DNA of 64,000 nucleotides from [Ruminococcus] torques ATCC 27756 (GCF_000153925.1 NZ_DS264345.1:248001-312000); one strand, 5' to 3'. Shown: positions 41,221-50,839, counted from the first letter of the stretch. The notes: generated by a model not told the origin, from the letters alone. Translations and numbers: made by a program.

Positions 41221-42768
41221 ATGGAACAGAGTTTATATGGAAAGGTATGGATCGCAGGGGCAGGTCCGGGAGATGCGGGATTACTGACTTTGCGGACTGC
41301 GGAATTGATCGAAGAGGCAGATGTCATCGTATATGACGCTCTTTTAAGCGCAGAGATACTAAGCCGTATTCCGCGGGAAACAGAAACAATTTATGTCGGA
41401 AAACATGCGGGAAACCATCCGGTTCCTCAAGAAGAGATCAATCAGATTCTCGTAAGAGAAGCAAAAAAAGGGAAAAGAGTATTGCGTCTCAAAGGCGGAG
41501 ATCCATTCGTGTTCGGAAGAGGCGGAGAAGAAATAGAGATACTTAGAAATGAAAAGATTTCTTTCGAAATTATTCCGGGAATCACTTCTTCAGTAGCAGT
41601 TCCGGCTTATGCGGGGATTCCGGTGACTCATCGAGATTATACCTCATCCTTTCATGTGATTACAGGACATACGAGAAGAGATGTAAAACCCGACATTGAT
41701 TACGAGGCTCTTGTAAAATTAAATGCAACTTTGATCTTTCTTATGGGTGTGTCGGCAATGGAAACGATTCTGACGGAACTGATAAAAGCCGGAATGCCGG
41801 AAGATATGCCTGCGGCTGTGATAGAGCGGGGAACGACTGCGAGACAAAGGCAGGTGTGTGCGACTGTAAAAACATTAAAGCAGCAGGCAGATGAGGCGAA
41901 GATCAAAGCGCCTGCGATTATCGTAGTAGGAAAAGTGTGTTCTTTGTCAGAAGAGTTTCACTGGATAAAAGACAGGATTTTGGGAGGAAAGCAATTTTTG
42001 GTGACAAGACCGAGGCAGAATAGTTCCGCTCTGGCAAAACGCCTGCGAAATCTCGGGGCACAGGTGATCGAGATGCCGTCTATTCATACAGTAGCGATCG
42101 ATCCGAATGAGAGGCTGAAAAAGGCATTAGGGGAAATTCAACATTCCGAAAAAGAGGAATGGTTTGTTTTTACAAGTCCTATAGGAGTACATGTATTTTT
42201 TGAACAATTAGAAAAAGAAGCATGGGATATGAGAAGGCTGCTCGCAGGAAAAGCACAGATAAAAATCGCGGCCATCGGTTCTGCGACGGCGGCTGCATTA
42301 AAAGAACACGGACTGTTTGCAGATATCGTGCCGAAGATTTATAATGCAGGAGAGTTGGGAAAAACACTTGCAGAAAATATTTCAGAGTATAGTGCGGTTA
42401 CGATCTTTCGGGCAGAGGAAGGATCTTTAGAACTGCTTCCGCCTCTTATGGAAACAGGCGTCCCGGTAAACGATATTGCATTATATCGGACCGAATATGA
42501 AGTCTCCTCTTTACTTAGGCACAAGATAGAAAAGATGTTCCAAAAAGAGGAGATCGATGCAGTTACTTTTACAAGCGCCTCAACGGTAAAAGGGTTTGTC
42601 AAAGCAATAAAAAACGTAGAACTTCAAAATGTGTCTGCCGTTTGTATCGGAGAACAAACAGCGGCCGAAGCAAGGAAATACGGAATGAAGATTCAAGTCG
42701 CAAAACGGGCGGATATGGATGCAATGACAGAGAAGATTGTGGAATGTTTCGGAAATGTGAATTTTTAA
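41221..42768 (+). CDS. CobA-HemD fusion: uroporphyrinogen-III C-methyltransferase / synthase
   Basis: 515 residues from ATG at 41221; a GTG nine bases upstream overlaps the ribosome binding site. Residues 1-245 are the SAM-dependent methylase CobA (GAGPGDAGLLTLRTAELI, LKGGDPFVFGRGGEE, GITSSVAVPAYAGIPVTHR). Residues about 260-515 are the HemD uroporphyrinogen-III synthase (VTRPRQNSSALAKRLRNLGA, FTSPIGVHVFFEQL, AIGSATAAALKEHG, FTSASTVKGFVKAI). It converts hydroxymethylbilane to precorrin-2. A common fusion in Firmicutes. The next step, precorrin-2 dehydrogenase, is encoded at 52567. Confidence 0.95.
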   Translation: MEQSLYGKVWIAGAGPGDAGLLTLRTAELIEEADVIVYDALLSAEILSRIPRETETIYVGKHAGNHPVPQEEINQILVREAKKGKRVLRLKGGDPFVFGRGGEEIEILRNEKISFEIIPGITSSVAVPAYAGIPVTHRDYTSSFHVITGHTRRDVKPDIDYEALVKLNATLIFLMGVSAMETILTELIKAGMPEDMPAAVIERGTTARQRQVCATVKTLKQQADEAKIKAPAIIVVGKVCSLSEEFHWIKDRILGGKQFLVTRPRQNSSALAKRLRNLGAQVIEMPSIHTVAIDPNERLKKALGEIQHSEKEEWFVFTSPIGVHVFFEQLEKEAWDMRRLLAGKAQIKIAAIGSATAAALKEHGLFADIVPKIYNAGELGKTLAENISEYSAVTIFRAEEGSLELLPPLMETGVPVNDIALYRTEYEVSSLLRHKIEKMFQKEEIDAVTFTSASTVKGFVKAIKNVELQNVSAVCIGEQTAAEARKYGMKIQVAKRADMDAMTEKIVECFGNVNF

Positions 42769-42826
42769 AAATTTAAAATGACGAGCAGGTTATCCGGTTT
42801 GAAAATTATGGAAAGAAGGAATAATT

Positions 42827-43168
42827 ATGTCGTTTTTAAACAGTAGAAAAGTATCATGGATTATTTTTGGAATCACTCTTTTGACTGCAGTAGTAAGTTT
42901 ATTTTTTCTGCCGGATATTATACCGGTTCATTTTGGCATATTAGGAACGCCGGATGGATGGGATTATAAAATGGGAATTTTGTTATTTCCGATTTTGCAA
43001 TTTTTCCTTTTGTTTTTGACAGGCAGGAAAAAAGTAAAAGATTTTATGTTTCGTTTTGCTCGGACTCCGCTGAATAGCATTCAGTATAATTGGGCGGTAG
43101 ATGGTCTGTTATTGTTTATTTTCTTTGTAGAAATTTGGATTATCACAGAAGCATTTCGGTATAGATAG
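42827..43168 (+). CDS. DUF1648 membrane protein
   Basis: 113 residues with three hydrophobic segments (about 10-29, 49-63, 88-106). The loop after the first segment has the DUF1648 signature DIIPVHFGILGTPDGW. GAAGGAATAATT precedes the ATG. The family occurs in membrane proteins of the SdpI/immunity type, but this short form has no assigned role. It lies 58 bases after the B12 operon and may be transcribed from it. Confidence 0.82.
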   Translation: MSFLNSRKVSWIIFGITLLTAVVSLFFLPDIIPVHFGILGTPDGWDYKMGILLFPILQFFLLFLTGRKKVKDFMFRFARTPLNSIQYNWAVDGLLLFIFFVEIWIITEAFRYR

Positions 43169-43186
43169 AATTCGGAAGGAAGAATA

Positions 43187-43666
43187 ATGGGAAAAAATAA
43201 AGAAAAAACAAATGTAATGAGGATTTTAGATCAGAAGAAGATTGCATATGAAAGCTATAGTTATGTTGATACGGGAGCGGTAAGCGGAATTGAAGTAGCG
43301 GAAGTTTTGGGTGAAAATCCTGATATGGTGTTTAAAACTCTTGTGACGGTCGGAAAATCAAAAACGAATTATGTCTTTGTCATTCCGGTTAACTGTGAAC
43401 TGGATCTAAAGAAAGCGGCACATGCCGTAAAAGAAAAAAGTGTTGAAATGCTAAAATCAAAAGAACTGCTTCCCCTTACCGGATATGTTCACGGCGGATG
43501 TTCTCCGATTGGAATGAAAAAACAGTTTACGACAGTGATACATAAAACGGCAAAAAACTTTGAAACGATGATTTTCAGCGGCGGCAAGATCGGATATCAG
43601 GTAGAACTTAGTCTGGAAGATCTTCTGAAAGTCATTCCGGCAAAGCTGGAGGATGTGACGGAATAA
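43187..43666 (+). CDS. ybaK: Cys-tRNA(Pro) deacylase YbaK/EbsC
   Basis: 159 residues, YbaK/ProRS-type editing domain. Signatures: NVMRILDQKKIAYESY, VFKTLVTVGKSKTNYVFVIPVNCELDLKKAA (with the catalytic-region Lys in KTL), and YVHGGCSPIGMKKQF. It hydrolyses cysteine mischarged on tRNA-Pro. GGAAGGAAGAATA precedes the ATG. Eighteen bases after the DUF1648 gene; no functional link with B12 is apparent. Confidence 0.94.
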   Translation: MGKNKEKTNVMRILDQKKIAYESYSYVDTGAVSGIEVAEVLGENPDMVFKTLVTVGKSKTNYVFVIPVNCELDLKKAAHAVKEKSVEMLKSKELLPLTGYVHGGCSPIGMKKQFTTVIHKTAKNFETMIFSGGKIGYQVELSLEDLLKVIPAKLEDVTE

Positions 43667-43717
43667 AACGGCAGAGCAAAGAAAAAAACAGGGTCTGAAC
43701 AAGGAGGTGAAAGGGCA

Positions 43718-44644
43718 ATGATGCGTTACACATGGAAAAGAATATTGACTGGGATAGTATCATTGTTCCTTCTTGCCACGGTCACTTTTTTTCTCGTAAG
43801 GCTGATACCGGGAAGTCCGTTTCAAAGAGGCGGCGTTTCGGAGCAGGTTGTGGAAGCTGTGGAAGAAGAATATGGGTTGAACGATCCGCTGATCGAGCAG
43901 TATCTGTCATATATGGGAAATCTTTTAAAAGGAGATCTGGGGATTTCTTATCAGGATCCGGGTACATCGGTGGAAGAGATTATCGGACGGGCAGCTCCGC
44001 TTACGGTGTCGCTCGGACTTTCGGCATTGATCGTATCAGTGATCGTCGGTACGGGATGCGGGGTGTTCTATGCCGCGTCGGAAAAAAGGGCAGTGAAAAA
44101 GGTAATCGGATCATTAGGAATGCTGGCGGCGGGCATTCCCGGTTTTGCCGCTGCGATTCTTCTGTTAATGGTATTCAGTGTAAAATTAAAATGGTTTCCT
44201 TCGTCGGGTTTATTTTCTTTTTCACATTATATTTTACCGGTTACGGCATTGTCGCTTTATCCGACGGCTGTGATCACCCGAATGACAGGACATGCATTGG
44301 ATGAGGAGATGGCAAAAGATTACGTTCTTTTTGCCAGGGCAAAAGGATTGAAAAAGAGCAGGATCATTTTTACTCATGCGTTAAAAAACGCATGGTTTCC
44401 GGTATTGAATTATATCGGTCCGGCATCGGCGTTTCTGCTTACGGGAAGTTTTGCCATAGAGAGCGTGTTTACGATTCCGGGTCTGGGAAGAGAGTTTGTC
44501 ATGTCGATTGCAAACAGAGATTATACTCTTATTCTCGGATTGACTGTATTTATGGGAACAGTTGTTATTCTTCTTAATTTGCTCACAGATCTGCTTGGGG
44601 CATGGCTTGATCCAAGTGTCAGAAGAGCTTACAGAAAGAAATAA
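43718..44644 (+). CDS. Opp/Dpp/Nik-type ABC permease, first subunit
   Basis: 308 residues, OppB/DppB/NikB family. Six membrane segments; RLIPGSPFQRGGVSEQ after the first, YGLNDPLIEQYLSYMGNLLKGDLGIS in the large outer loop, and the cytoplasmic EAA-like loop MAKDYVLFARAKGLKKSRIIFTHALKNA (about 191-218). AAGGAGGTGAAAGGGCA precedes the ATG. It is first in a permease-permease-ATPase-binding protein operon. Substrate may be peptides, nickel or a related metal chelate; the position amid B12 genes hints at cobalt or corrin-related import, but this is inference. Confidence 0.92.
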   Translation: MMRYTWKRILTGIVSLFLLATVTFFLVRLIPGSPFQRGGVSEQVVEAVEEEYGLNDPLIEQYLSYMGNLLKGDLGISYQDPGTSVEEIIGRAAPLTVSLGLSALIVSVIVGTGCGVFYAASEKRAVKKVIGSLGMLAAGIPGFAAAILLLMVFSVKLKWFPSSGLFSFSHYILPVTALSLYPTAVITRMTGHALDEEMAKDYVLFARAKGLKKSRIIFTHALKNAWFPVLNYIGPASAFLLTGSFAIESVFTIPGLGREFVMSIANRDYTLILGLTVFMGTVVILLNLLTDLLGAWLDPSVRRAYRKK

Positions 44645-44687
44645 GAAAAAACTTGTGTCAGGAACCGGCGGGAGGTGTGACAAAAAT

Positions 44688-45524
44688 ATGCGGAAAGAAA
44701 ACAGAATAAGCAGTAAAAAAAGAAAGGGATATAGGGATGAAAAAGCGGCGCTTATCATCCTTTTGATCTGGATCTTTCTGGCAGTATGCGTACCTTTATT
44801 CGGGCCTTATTCTCCGACGGAACAAAATGCGGAAATACGGAACCAGCCAATGTCGTTGATTCATTTTTTCGGTACAGACGAGTTTGGAAGAGATAATTTT
44901 ACACGGGTTTGGTATGGAGCAGGCATTAGTCTTGTGATCGGCGTGGGAAGTTCTCTGATCAATGGGATGATCGGTATTTTGTACGGTGCTGTAGCGGGGT
45001 ATCGTGGGAAACGCATCGATATGATTCTGATGAGAGCAGCGGATGTGATTGCCGCGATCCCGTCGATTTTATATGTTATACTGATAACGCTCGTTATGGG
45101 ACCGGGGATAAAAAGCATGATCTTCGGGATTTGTATTGCCGGCTGGATCGATATGGCGCGTGTCGTACGGGGGGAGATGATCCGTTTAAAAGAAACAGAT
45201 TTTGCGGCGGCGGCAAAGATAGATGGTATATCGGGCATTCGGATTTTGTTTAGACATCTGCTTCCGAACGCACTGGGGATGATAGTCGTAAACTTCTTGT
45301 TTCTGATACCGCAGGCGATTTTTACAGAAGCATTTTTAAGCTTTTTGGGGGTGGGATTATCTGCGCCGACGGCAAGTCTCGGAACATTGATACAGGAAGG
45401 ACGAGACAGGATGATTCTTTATCCGTGTGAACTTTTGGCGCCTCTTATTACGTTGTGTGTGCTTTTGGTCGTGTTTCATATACTTGCAATGGCGATGGAA
45501 AGAAGAGGAGGGCAGACAGATTGA
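44688..45524 (+). CDS. Opp/Dpp/Nik-type ABC permease, second subunit
   Basis: 278 residues from ATG at 44688 (GGGAGG 12 bases upstream). OppC/DppC/NikC family: N-terminal segment AALIILLIWIFLAVCVPLFGPYSPTEQN, then HFFGTDEFGRDNFTRVWYGAGISL, and the loop RGEMIRLKETDFAAAAKIDGISGIRILFRHLLPN. It pairs with the first permease. The stop codon overlaps the start of the ATPase gene. Confidence 0.92.
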   Translation: MRKENRISSKKRKGYRDEKAALIILLIWIFLAVCVPLFGPYSPTEQNAEIRNQPMSLIHFFGTDEFGRDNFTRVWYGAGISLVIGVGSSLINGMIGILYGAVAGYRGKRIDMILMRAADVIAAIPSILYVILITLVMGPGIKSMIFGICIAGWIDMARVVRGEMIRLKETDFAAAAKIDGISGIRILFRHLLPNALGMIVVNFLFLIPQAIFTEAFLSFLGVGLSAPTASLGTLIQEGRDRMILYPCELLAPLITLCVLLVVFHILAMAMERRGGQTD

Positions 45525-47299
45525 ATATGCTGGATGTAAGATCACTTTATGTAACGTATTTGTCTGAGGAAGAACGCGTTGAAGCTGTACGGGGGATAGA
45601 TTTTTCGGCGGAAGAAGGAAAAGTGACGGGAATCGTAGGCGAATCCGGTTCAGGCAAGAGTACGGCAATGCTGGCTGTGATGGGACTTTTGGATCATAAA
45701 GCCGCTGTAGAGGCAGAGAAAGTGTCTCTTTTTGGAAATACTGTCAGAGCAGGAGACAATGCGGCCATTATTTTTCAAGATCCTTTAAAATGTCTGAATC
45801 CGACAGTGAAGATCGGCAGACAGATTGCCGAGACTGTGCGGAATAGGAAAAAATGTACATGGCGGGAGGCAAAGAAAAGATCGGAAGAACTATTGGATTC
45901 GGTTGGTATCCGCCACCCCAGGTTAAGGATGAAACAATATCCTTTTGAACTTTCCGGAGGAATGAGACAAAGAGTTGTTATTGCGATTGCCCTTGCCTGC
46001 GAACCGAATCTGATCGTGGCAGACGAACCTACGACGGCGCTTGACGCGGCGATGCAGGTCAGAGTAATCCGGCTGTTGAAAAAAATAGTAAAAGAAACAA
46101 ATACAGCTCTTCTTCTTGTAAGTCATAATATGGGGGTGATCGCTGCAGCTTGTGATTACGTTTATGTTATGAAAGACGGAAAAATGATAGAGAACGGATG
46201 TGCAGATGATATTTTCTACAATCCACAGACTGAATATACAAAGAAACTTCTGTCTGATGCAACGGCAGAACAGCTTCTTGTAAAAGAAAAAGTGTTTGCT
46301 GCTCAGGAAAATCCGCTGTTTACGGTAAGACATTTGAAAAAGCGGTTTCAAAACGAAGAAGGGGTGAACGATGTGTCGTTTGATATTTGTGAGGGTGAAG
46401 TGTTTGCTCTTGCAGGAGAAAGCGGCAGTGGAAAAACGACGCTGGCAAAAATACTTACAGGGCTGGAACAGCCTGACAGTGGGGAAGTGTTTTGCAGGGG
46501 AGAAAGAGTAGATCGAAAAAACAGAAAAAGAAACAAAAATATGCATGGGAAAGTCAGGATGATATTTCAAGATCCGTATTCATCCCTGAATCCGTGCATG
46601 ACGATAAACGAAATGTTGACGGAAACGCTTCGGGCGAAAGAAAAACAAATAAAGTTTGATCAAAAGGAAAGGAAAAAAGACCGGCAAAGACAGATAGAAC
46701 AGATGCTTACGCGCGTAGGATTGAGTAGTTTAGACGGGAAACGGTATCCAAGAGAACTTTCAGGCGGGCAGCGTCAGAAAGCGGCAATCGCCAGGGCGCT
46801 CCTTTTAGAGCCGGAACTTCTCATTTGTGATGAAGCTGTTTCTTCATTAGATGCAGCGACAAGAACGCAGATATTGGATCTGCTGCTGCGAGTAGTAAAA
46901 GAAAAAAAGATCGCCTGTTTGTTTATTTCGCATGACATGGCGCTGATTCGCCGGATCAGTCACAGGACAGGCGTTCTCTACAAAGGAACACTGGCGGAAT
47001 GCGCAAAAACCCGGGATTTATGCAGGGATCCGTGGCATCCGTATACGAAAGCACTTCTCGATTCGGTAATGCCGCCTGATCCGTTGAAGGCAAGAAAACA
47101 AAAAGTACCTGCAGTGCATGAAGGAAAATCAGAAGGAGGCTGTCCGTATTTCGGATCTTGCGGATATAAGATGGAAATGTGCAAAGACGCAGCCCCTGAA
47201 ATGTATGATTTTGAAGGCAGAGCAGTTTCCTGTCACCTTTATTCCAAACAACAACGCGCCGGAAGAAATCCGAATTATAAGATGACATCTCAGATATAA
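45521..47299 (+). CDS. Fused double ABC ATPase (DppD-DppF / NikD-NikE type)
   Basis: 592 residues if TTG at 45521 is used (GGAGGG about 9 bases upstream); the ATG at 45527 is an alternative. Two complete ATPase domains lie in tandem: the first with GESGSGKST, LSGGMRQRVVIA and LIVADEPTTALD, the second (from about 265) with GESGSGKTT, LSGGQRQKAAIA and LLICDEAVSSLD. The C-terminus has a Cys-rich Opp-type tail (GGCPYFGSCGYKMEMC). Most systems encode two separate ATPases; here they are one chain. It powers the two permeases upstream. Confidence 0.92.
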   Translation: MNMLDVRSLYVTYLSEEERVEAVRGIDFSAEEGKVTGIVGESGSGKSTAMLAVMGLLDHKAAVEAEKVSLFGNTVRAGDNAAIIFQDPLKCLNPTVKIGRQIAETVRNRKKCTWREAKKRSEELLDSVGIRHPRLRMKQYPFELSGGMRQRVVIAIALACEPNLIVADEPTTALDAAMQVRVIRLLKKIVKETNTALLLVSHNMGVIAAACDYVYVMKDGKMIENGCADDIFYNPQTEYTKKLLSDATAEQLLVKEKVFAAQENPLFTVRHLKKRFQNEEGVNDVSFDICEGEVFALAGESGSGKTTLAKILTGLEQPDSGEVFCRGERVDRKNRKRNKNMHGKVRMIFQDPYSSLNPCMTINEMLTETLRAKEKQIKFDQKERKKDRQRQIEQMLTRVGLSSLDGKRYPRELSGGQRQKAAIARALLLEPELLICDEAVSSLDAATRTQILDLLLRVVKEKKIACLFISHDMALIRRISHRTGVLYKGTLAECAKTRDLCRDPWHPYTKALLDSVMPPDPLKARKQKVPAVHEGKSEGGCPYFGSCGYKMEMCKDAAPEMYDFEGRAVSCHLYSKQQRAGRNPNYKMTSQI

Positions 47300-47400
47300 A
47301 AAAGCAAAATTACGAAAACTACAGATATAGAAACGGACATCGGTATAGATGAATTGTTGCACAAAGAATCGGGAATCATGAAAATAGGAGATAAATAAAA

Positions 47401-49116
47401 GTGAGATACAGAAAAAATATAAAAGGCGGGGAAAAAAAGATTATAGATCAGAAGGCCATCCTGAAAACAGTGTCGAGAGGAACAGCTTTGTTTTTGGCGG
47501 CGGTATTGTTTGCGGGAAGTATCCTGACAGGGTGTGCAAGTACAGAAAAATCGTCAAAAAGCAGGAAAAACAACGGCAGTGCCGATCATGAGATTACAGT
47601 TGCGATCAACAGTGAAACCGGATCGTTAGATCCGGCAGGATCAATCGCTTTGACGTATCTTGCATATTCGGTAAGCGCTTTAGACGAACTGCTGACCTTT
47701 GATGAAAACGGAGAAATCGAGTACCGTGCGGCACAGTCTTACGAAGTAAATGAAGATTTTACAACGTGGACGTTTCATTTGCGAAAAGATGCGCTTTGGT
47801 CTGACGGAGGAGAAGTGACATCGGCAGATTTTAAGAATACGATCGTAAGAGCGTTAGACCCTGAATCGGGAAGCGGATATGCAGTTTATCTTTTTCCGAT
47901 TTTAAATGCAGAAAAAATTTATAATAAAGAGGCGGATATAGAGACGCTGGGAGTTGAGCTTCCCGATGATAAGACGATTGTTTTTCATCTTGAAAAGCCG
48001 TGCGTATATTTTCTTGATCTTCTCCGGCTCCCGGTATATACGCCTTCCTGCTCGAAATATGCGGATGCTGCTAACCGTGGCTGGGAGAAAGATCCGAAGA
48101 CGAGTTTATCAAACGGTCCTTTTTATTTGGCTGAATATGTACCGAATCAGTATTTTACGCTGAAAAAAAATGAATATTACTGGGGAAAGGACAATATCAG
48201 CTTAGAGAAGATCACCTATCGTTTTTTTGATGACACACAGTCTATGGCAGCGGCTTATGAAACGGGAGAAGTTGATGTGGCAACAGCGCTTCCTTCTTCG
48301 GTCATGGAATTATATGACGGAAAAGAAGATCTGTTTGTGACAGATCAGATTGCGACACGATATATTTATTTTAATCTGAATGTGAAGCCGTTTGACGATG
48401 TCCGTGTGAGGGAGGCGTTTAATCTTGCGGTTGACAGAGAAGAGTTGTGCAAGATTGTCGGAGAAGACACAGAGCCGACGTATAATCTGGTGGCAAAATA
48501 TATGAAAGACAAAAATACGGGGAAATATTTTACGGAGGAGGCAGAACAGCCTTTTGAAGAAAATATAGAACGGGCACAGAAACTTTTGGCAGAAGCCGGA
48601 TATCCCGAAGGAAAAGGATTTCCTGAACTGACATATAGCTATCCGTCTTTGGAACTTGACTCGGACACGGCGCAGGTTATCCGGGAACAGTTGAAGAAAA
48701 ACCTCAATATAGAGATCAAGTTAAACGCTCAAGAATTACAGACAAATTACAGTATGCGTCATGCCGGTAATTTTGATCTGTGCCGGATGAACTGGACGGC
48801 GGACTTTTCTGATCCATACACATATCTTTCGATGCTTCTGTCGGATAGTACGTATAATTGCAGTGGGATCAAAAATGAACAGTATGATGAACTTGTCCGA
48901 AGATCGGATTCCGAAACAGATCCTGTAAAACGGTCTGCGCTGATGCATGAAGCGGAACAACTGGCAGTCGGAGAACAGTTTTATATACTTCCGCTTTACG
49001 CGATGAAGAGCGTTAATCTTGTGAACCCGAAGATCGAAGGAATTCGTCAGATTCCGGCGAGCGGCGCTTTGGAATATCGATATGCGAAAATCAGGACCGG
49101 TCATTCGGAGAAATAA
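47401..49116 (+). CDS. Opp/Nik-type solute-binding lipoprotein
   Basis: 571 residues from GTG at 47401 (AGGAG 10 bases upstream). After a positively charged start and hydrophobic stretch comes the lipobox ILTGC, so the mature protein is anchored outside by a lipid. It belongs to SBP family 5: TWTFHLRKDALWSDGGEVTSADF, LSNGPFYLAEYVPNQYFTLKKNEYYWG, IYFNLNVKPFDDVRVREAFNLAVDR and AGYPEGKGFPELTYS. These bind peptides, nickel chelates or sugars. It follows the ATPase gene by about 100 bases. Ligand not predictable. Confidence 0.92.
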   Translation: MRYRKNIKGGEKKIIDQKAILKTVSRGTALFLAAVLFAGSILTGCASTEKSSKSRKNNGSADHEITVAINSETGSLDPAGSIALTYLAYSVSALDELLTFDENGEIEYRAAQSYEVNEDFTTWTFHLRKDALWSDGGEVTSADFKNTIVRALDPESGSGYAVYLFPILNAEKIYNKEADIETLGVELPDDKTIVFHLEKPCVYFLDLLRLPVYTPSCSKYADAANRGWEKDPKTSLSNGPFYLAEYVPNQYFTLKKNEYYWGKDNISLEKITYRFFDDTQSMAAAYETGEVDVATALPSSVMELYDGKEDLFVTDQIATRYIYFNLNVKPFDDVRVREAFNLAVDREELCKIVGEDTEPTYNLVAKYMKDKNTGKYFTEEAEQPFEENIERAQKLLAEAGYPEGKGFPELTYSYPSLELDSDTAQVIREQLKKNLNIEIKLNAQELQTNYSMRHAGNFDLCRMNWTADFSDPYTYLSMLLSDSTYNCSGIKNEQYDELVRRSDSETDPVKRSALMHEAEQLAVGEQFYILPLYAMKSVNLVNPKIEGIRQIPASGALEYRYAKIRTGHSEK

Positions 49117-49122
49117 CCGGTC
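49095..49122. terminator. Possible terminator between convergent genes
   Basis: GACCGGT (49095-49101) and ACCGGTC (49116-49122) form a 7-bp stem spanning the end of the binding-protein gene. T-runs are weak on both strands, so it is only a candidate for the converging transcripts. Confidence 0.35.
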
Positions 49123-49146
49123 TGCACGCTGCAAAATATTTTCTGC

Positions 49147-50007
49147 TCACTGACAGAGGGAACATCCCGTAGAAGTAGCTGCACAGCCGCCGAGAGCGGT
49201 TTCGCGGTATTCGGCAGGAAGTCTCTTTCCTGCGGTATACATAGCGTCTAACATTTCGTCAAAGGGGATGAGTTGCCGGACTCCGCTTAAAACAATTTCG
49301 GCTGCGGTTAATGCGTTGGCGACACCCGATGCGTTGCGCATCTGACAGGGGCATTCCACAAGACCGCCGACAGGGTCGCATACAAGTCCGAGCATATTCA
49401 TCAGTACGGTGGACGCGGCGTCAAGGCATTGCCGCGCAGTACCCTGCATCAGTTCGACTGCGGCAGAAGCGGCCATTGCCGAGGCGACTCCGACCTCTGC
49501 CTGACAGCCGCCCACAGCGCCGGCAACAGTAGCGTTGCGCATGGCAAGACAGCCGACGGCCCCTGCATTAAAAAGGACACGGATAATATCGTTGTCAGAG
49601 AAATCATATGTCTCCTGAAGCGCAAGAAGCAGTCCGGGAACGATTCCCGCAGACCCGGCTGTAGGCGCGGCAACGATCAGTCCCATAGAGGCGCTTGTTT
49701 CGAGGATTGACATGGAGTAAGTAATTGCCCGGCTTAATGGGTCTTTACAGATGCTTTTCCCGGAACTGAGATGTTCACTTAGAAGTTTTGCTTCGCCTCC
49801 GATGAGTCCGCCTATGGAATGTTTTGGATTTTCAACAGAGGAATGGGCAGATTCTTTCATGATCTGCCATGTTTTTCCCATCTGGTTTATAATGTCCTTT
49901 CGTGTTCTTTCCGTAAAAGTTTCTTCCCGTATCAGCATGATCTCTGAAATAGGACATTCGTTTGTTTCACATAATCCGATCAGCTGCTGTCCGCTTTTAA
50001 AATCCAT
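49147..50007 (-). CDS. sdaAA: L-serine dehydratase, alpha subunit
   Basis: 286 residues. Iron-sulfur type L-serine dehydratase: GLIVAAPTAGSAGIVPG, NATVAGAVGGCQAEVGVASAMAASA, CDPVGGLVECPCQMRNASGVANA and the C-terminal GCAATSTGCSLC supply the Cys ligands of the [4Fe-4S] cluster. It deaminates serine to pyruvate and ammonia with the beta subunit encoded just upstream. AAAGGAGAATTTTA precedes the ATG, inside or at the end of sdaAB. Oxygen-labile, as expected for an anaerobe. Confidence 0.96.
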   Translation of the reverse strand: MDFKSGQQLIGLCETNECPISEIMLIREETFTERTRKDIINQMGKTWQIMKESAHSSVENPKHSIGGLIGGEAKLLSEHLSSGKSICKDPLSRAITYSMSILETSASMGLIVAAPTAGSAGIVPGLLLALQETYDFSDNDIIRVLFNAGAVGCLAMRNATVAGAVGGCQAEVGVASAMAASAAVELMQGTARQCLDAASTVLMNMLGLVCDPVGGLVECPCQMRNASGVANALTAAEIVLSGVRQLIPFDEMLDAMYTAGKRLPAEYRETALGGCAATSTGCSLCQ

Positions 50008-50693
50008 TAAAATTCTCCTTTCTCATTCGGAAGTACGAGCATGACGTCATGTACATAAGGATTTTCTTTGATTCGTCCGGCTACTGTCTGAGGAACGATT
50101 CCGTCAGATTCGACGATGCTGTACGCCGTACACCCTTTTTCTTCCCGGTAAAGCTTCATATAAGCTATATTGACGTTCATTTCGCTTAAGCAGTTTGTGA
50201 TGTGTGCGATCACTCCGGGTTTGTCCTGTTGAATGACGATAAGAGTGCTGTATTCTCCGGTAAAATCAACTTCCACTTCGTTGATTCTTGCGATTCGGAT
50301 TTTTCCTCCTCCGACCGATTCTCCTCGAACGATGAGTTTTTGTCCGTTTTCGTCAGTCATATGGATGTCTACTGTGTTAGGGTGAATTTCGGTTTCTGTT
50401 GTATTTGCCGTAAACGAATACTGAAGTCCGCGCTCATCGGCGATAGAAAATGAATCCGGAATCCGTCTGTCGTCGGTTGAAAATCCCATGATCCCTCCGA
50501 GCAGGGCGCGGTCTGTTCCGTGGCCTTTATATGTGCGGGCAAAAGACCCGTAAAGAATAAAATCAGCTTTTTTAATGGCGGCGTTCGGCATCTTTCCTGC
50601 AAGAAGGGCGATTGCCGCAGCGCCGGCCGTGTGCGAACTGGACGGACCGATCATGTTCGGACCGAGCACATCGAATACACTGATAAATGACAT
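50007..50693 (-). CDS. sdaAB: L-serine dehydratase, beta subunit
   Basis: 228 residues. N-terminal beta-subunit domain (FDVLGPNMIGPSSSHTAGAAAIALLA, FARTYKGHGTDRALLGGIMGF) and C-terminal ACT domain (about 150-225: TLIVIQQDKPGVIAHITNCLSEMNVNIAYMKLYR). The ACT domain may sense serine. AGGAGGAAC precedes the ATG. With sdaAA it forms a two-gene operon that interrupts the cobalamin region on the opposite strand. Confidence 0.95.
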   Translation of the reverse strand: MSFISVFDVLGPNMIGPSSSHTAGAAAIALLAGKMPNAAIKKADFILYGSFARTYKGHGTDRALLGGIMGFSTDDRRIPDSFSIADERGLQYSFTANTTETEIHPNTVDIHMTDENGQKLIVRGESVGGGKIRIARINEVEVDFTGEYSTLIVIQQDKPGVIAHITNCLSEMNVNIAYMKLYREEKGCTAYSIVESDGIVPQTVAGRIKENPYVHDVMLVLPNEKGEF

Positions 50694-50839
50694 AAAAGTT
50701 CCTCCTGTTCTTTTTGTTGACGCTCATATAGAGGTAGTATATCATGTTTTCAAATAAGAATGTAGGTTCAGAGAAGAAAAGATGCGTTTATTGTGTATAG
50801 AAAAGCTATCGGGAAAGAAAAAAGAAAGGTTTTAAAAAT

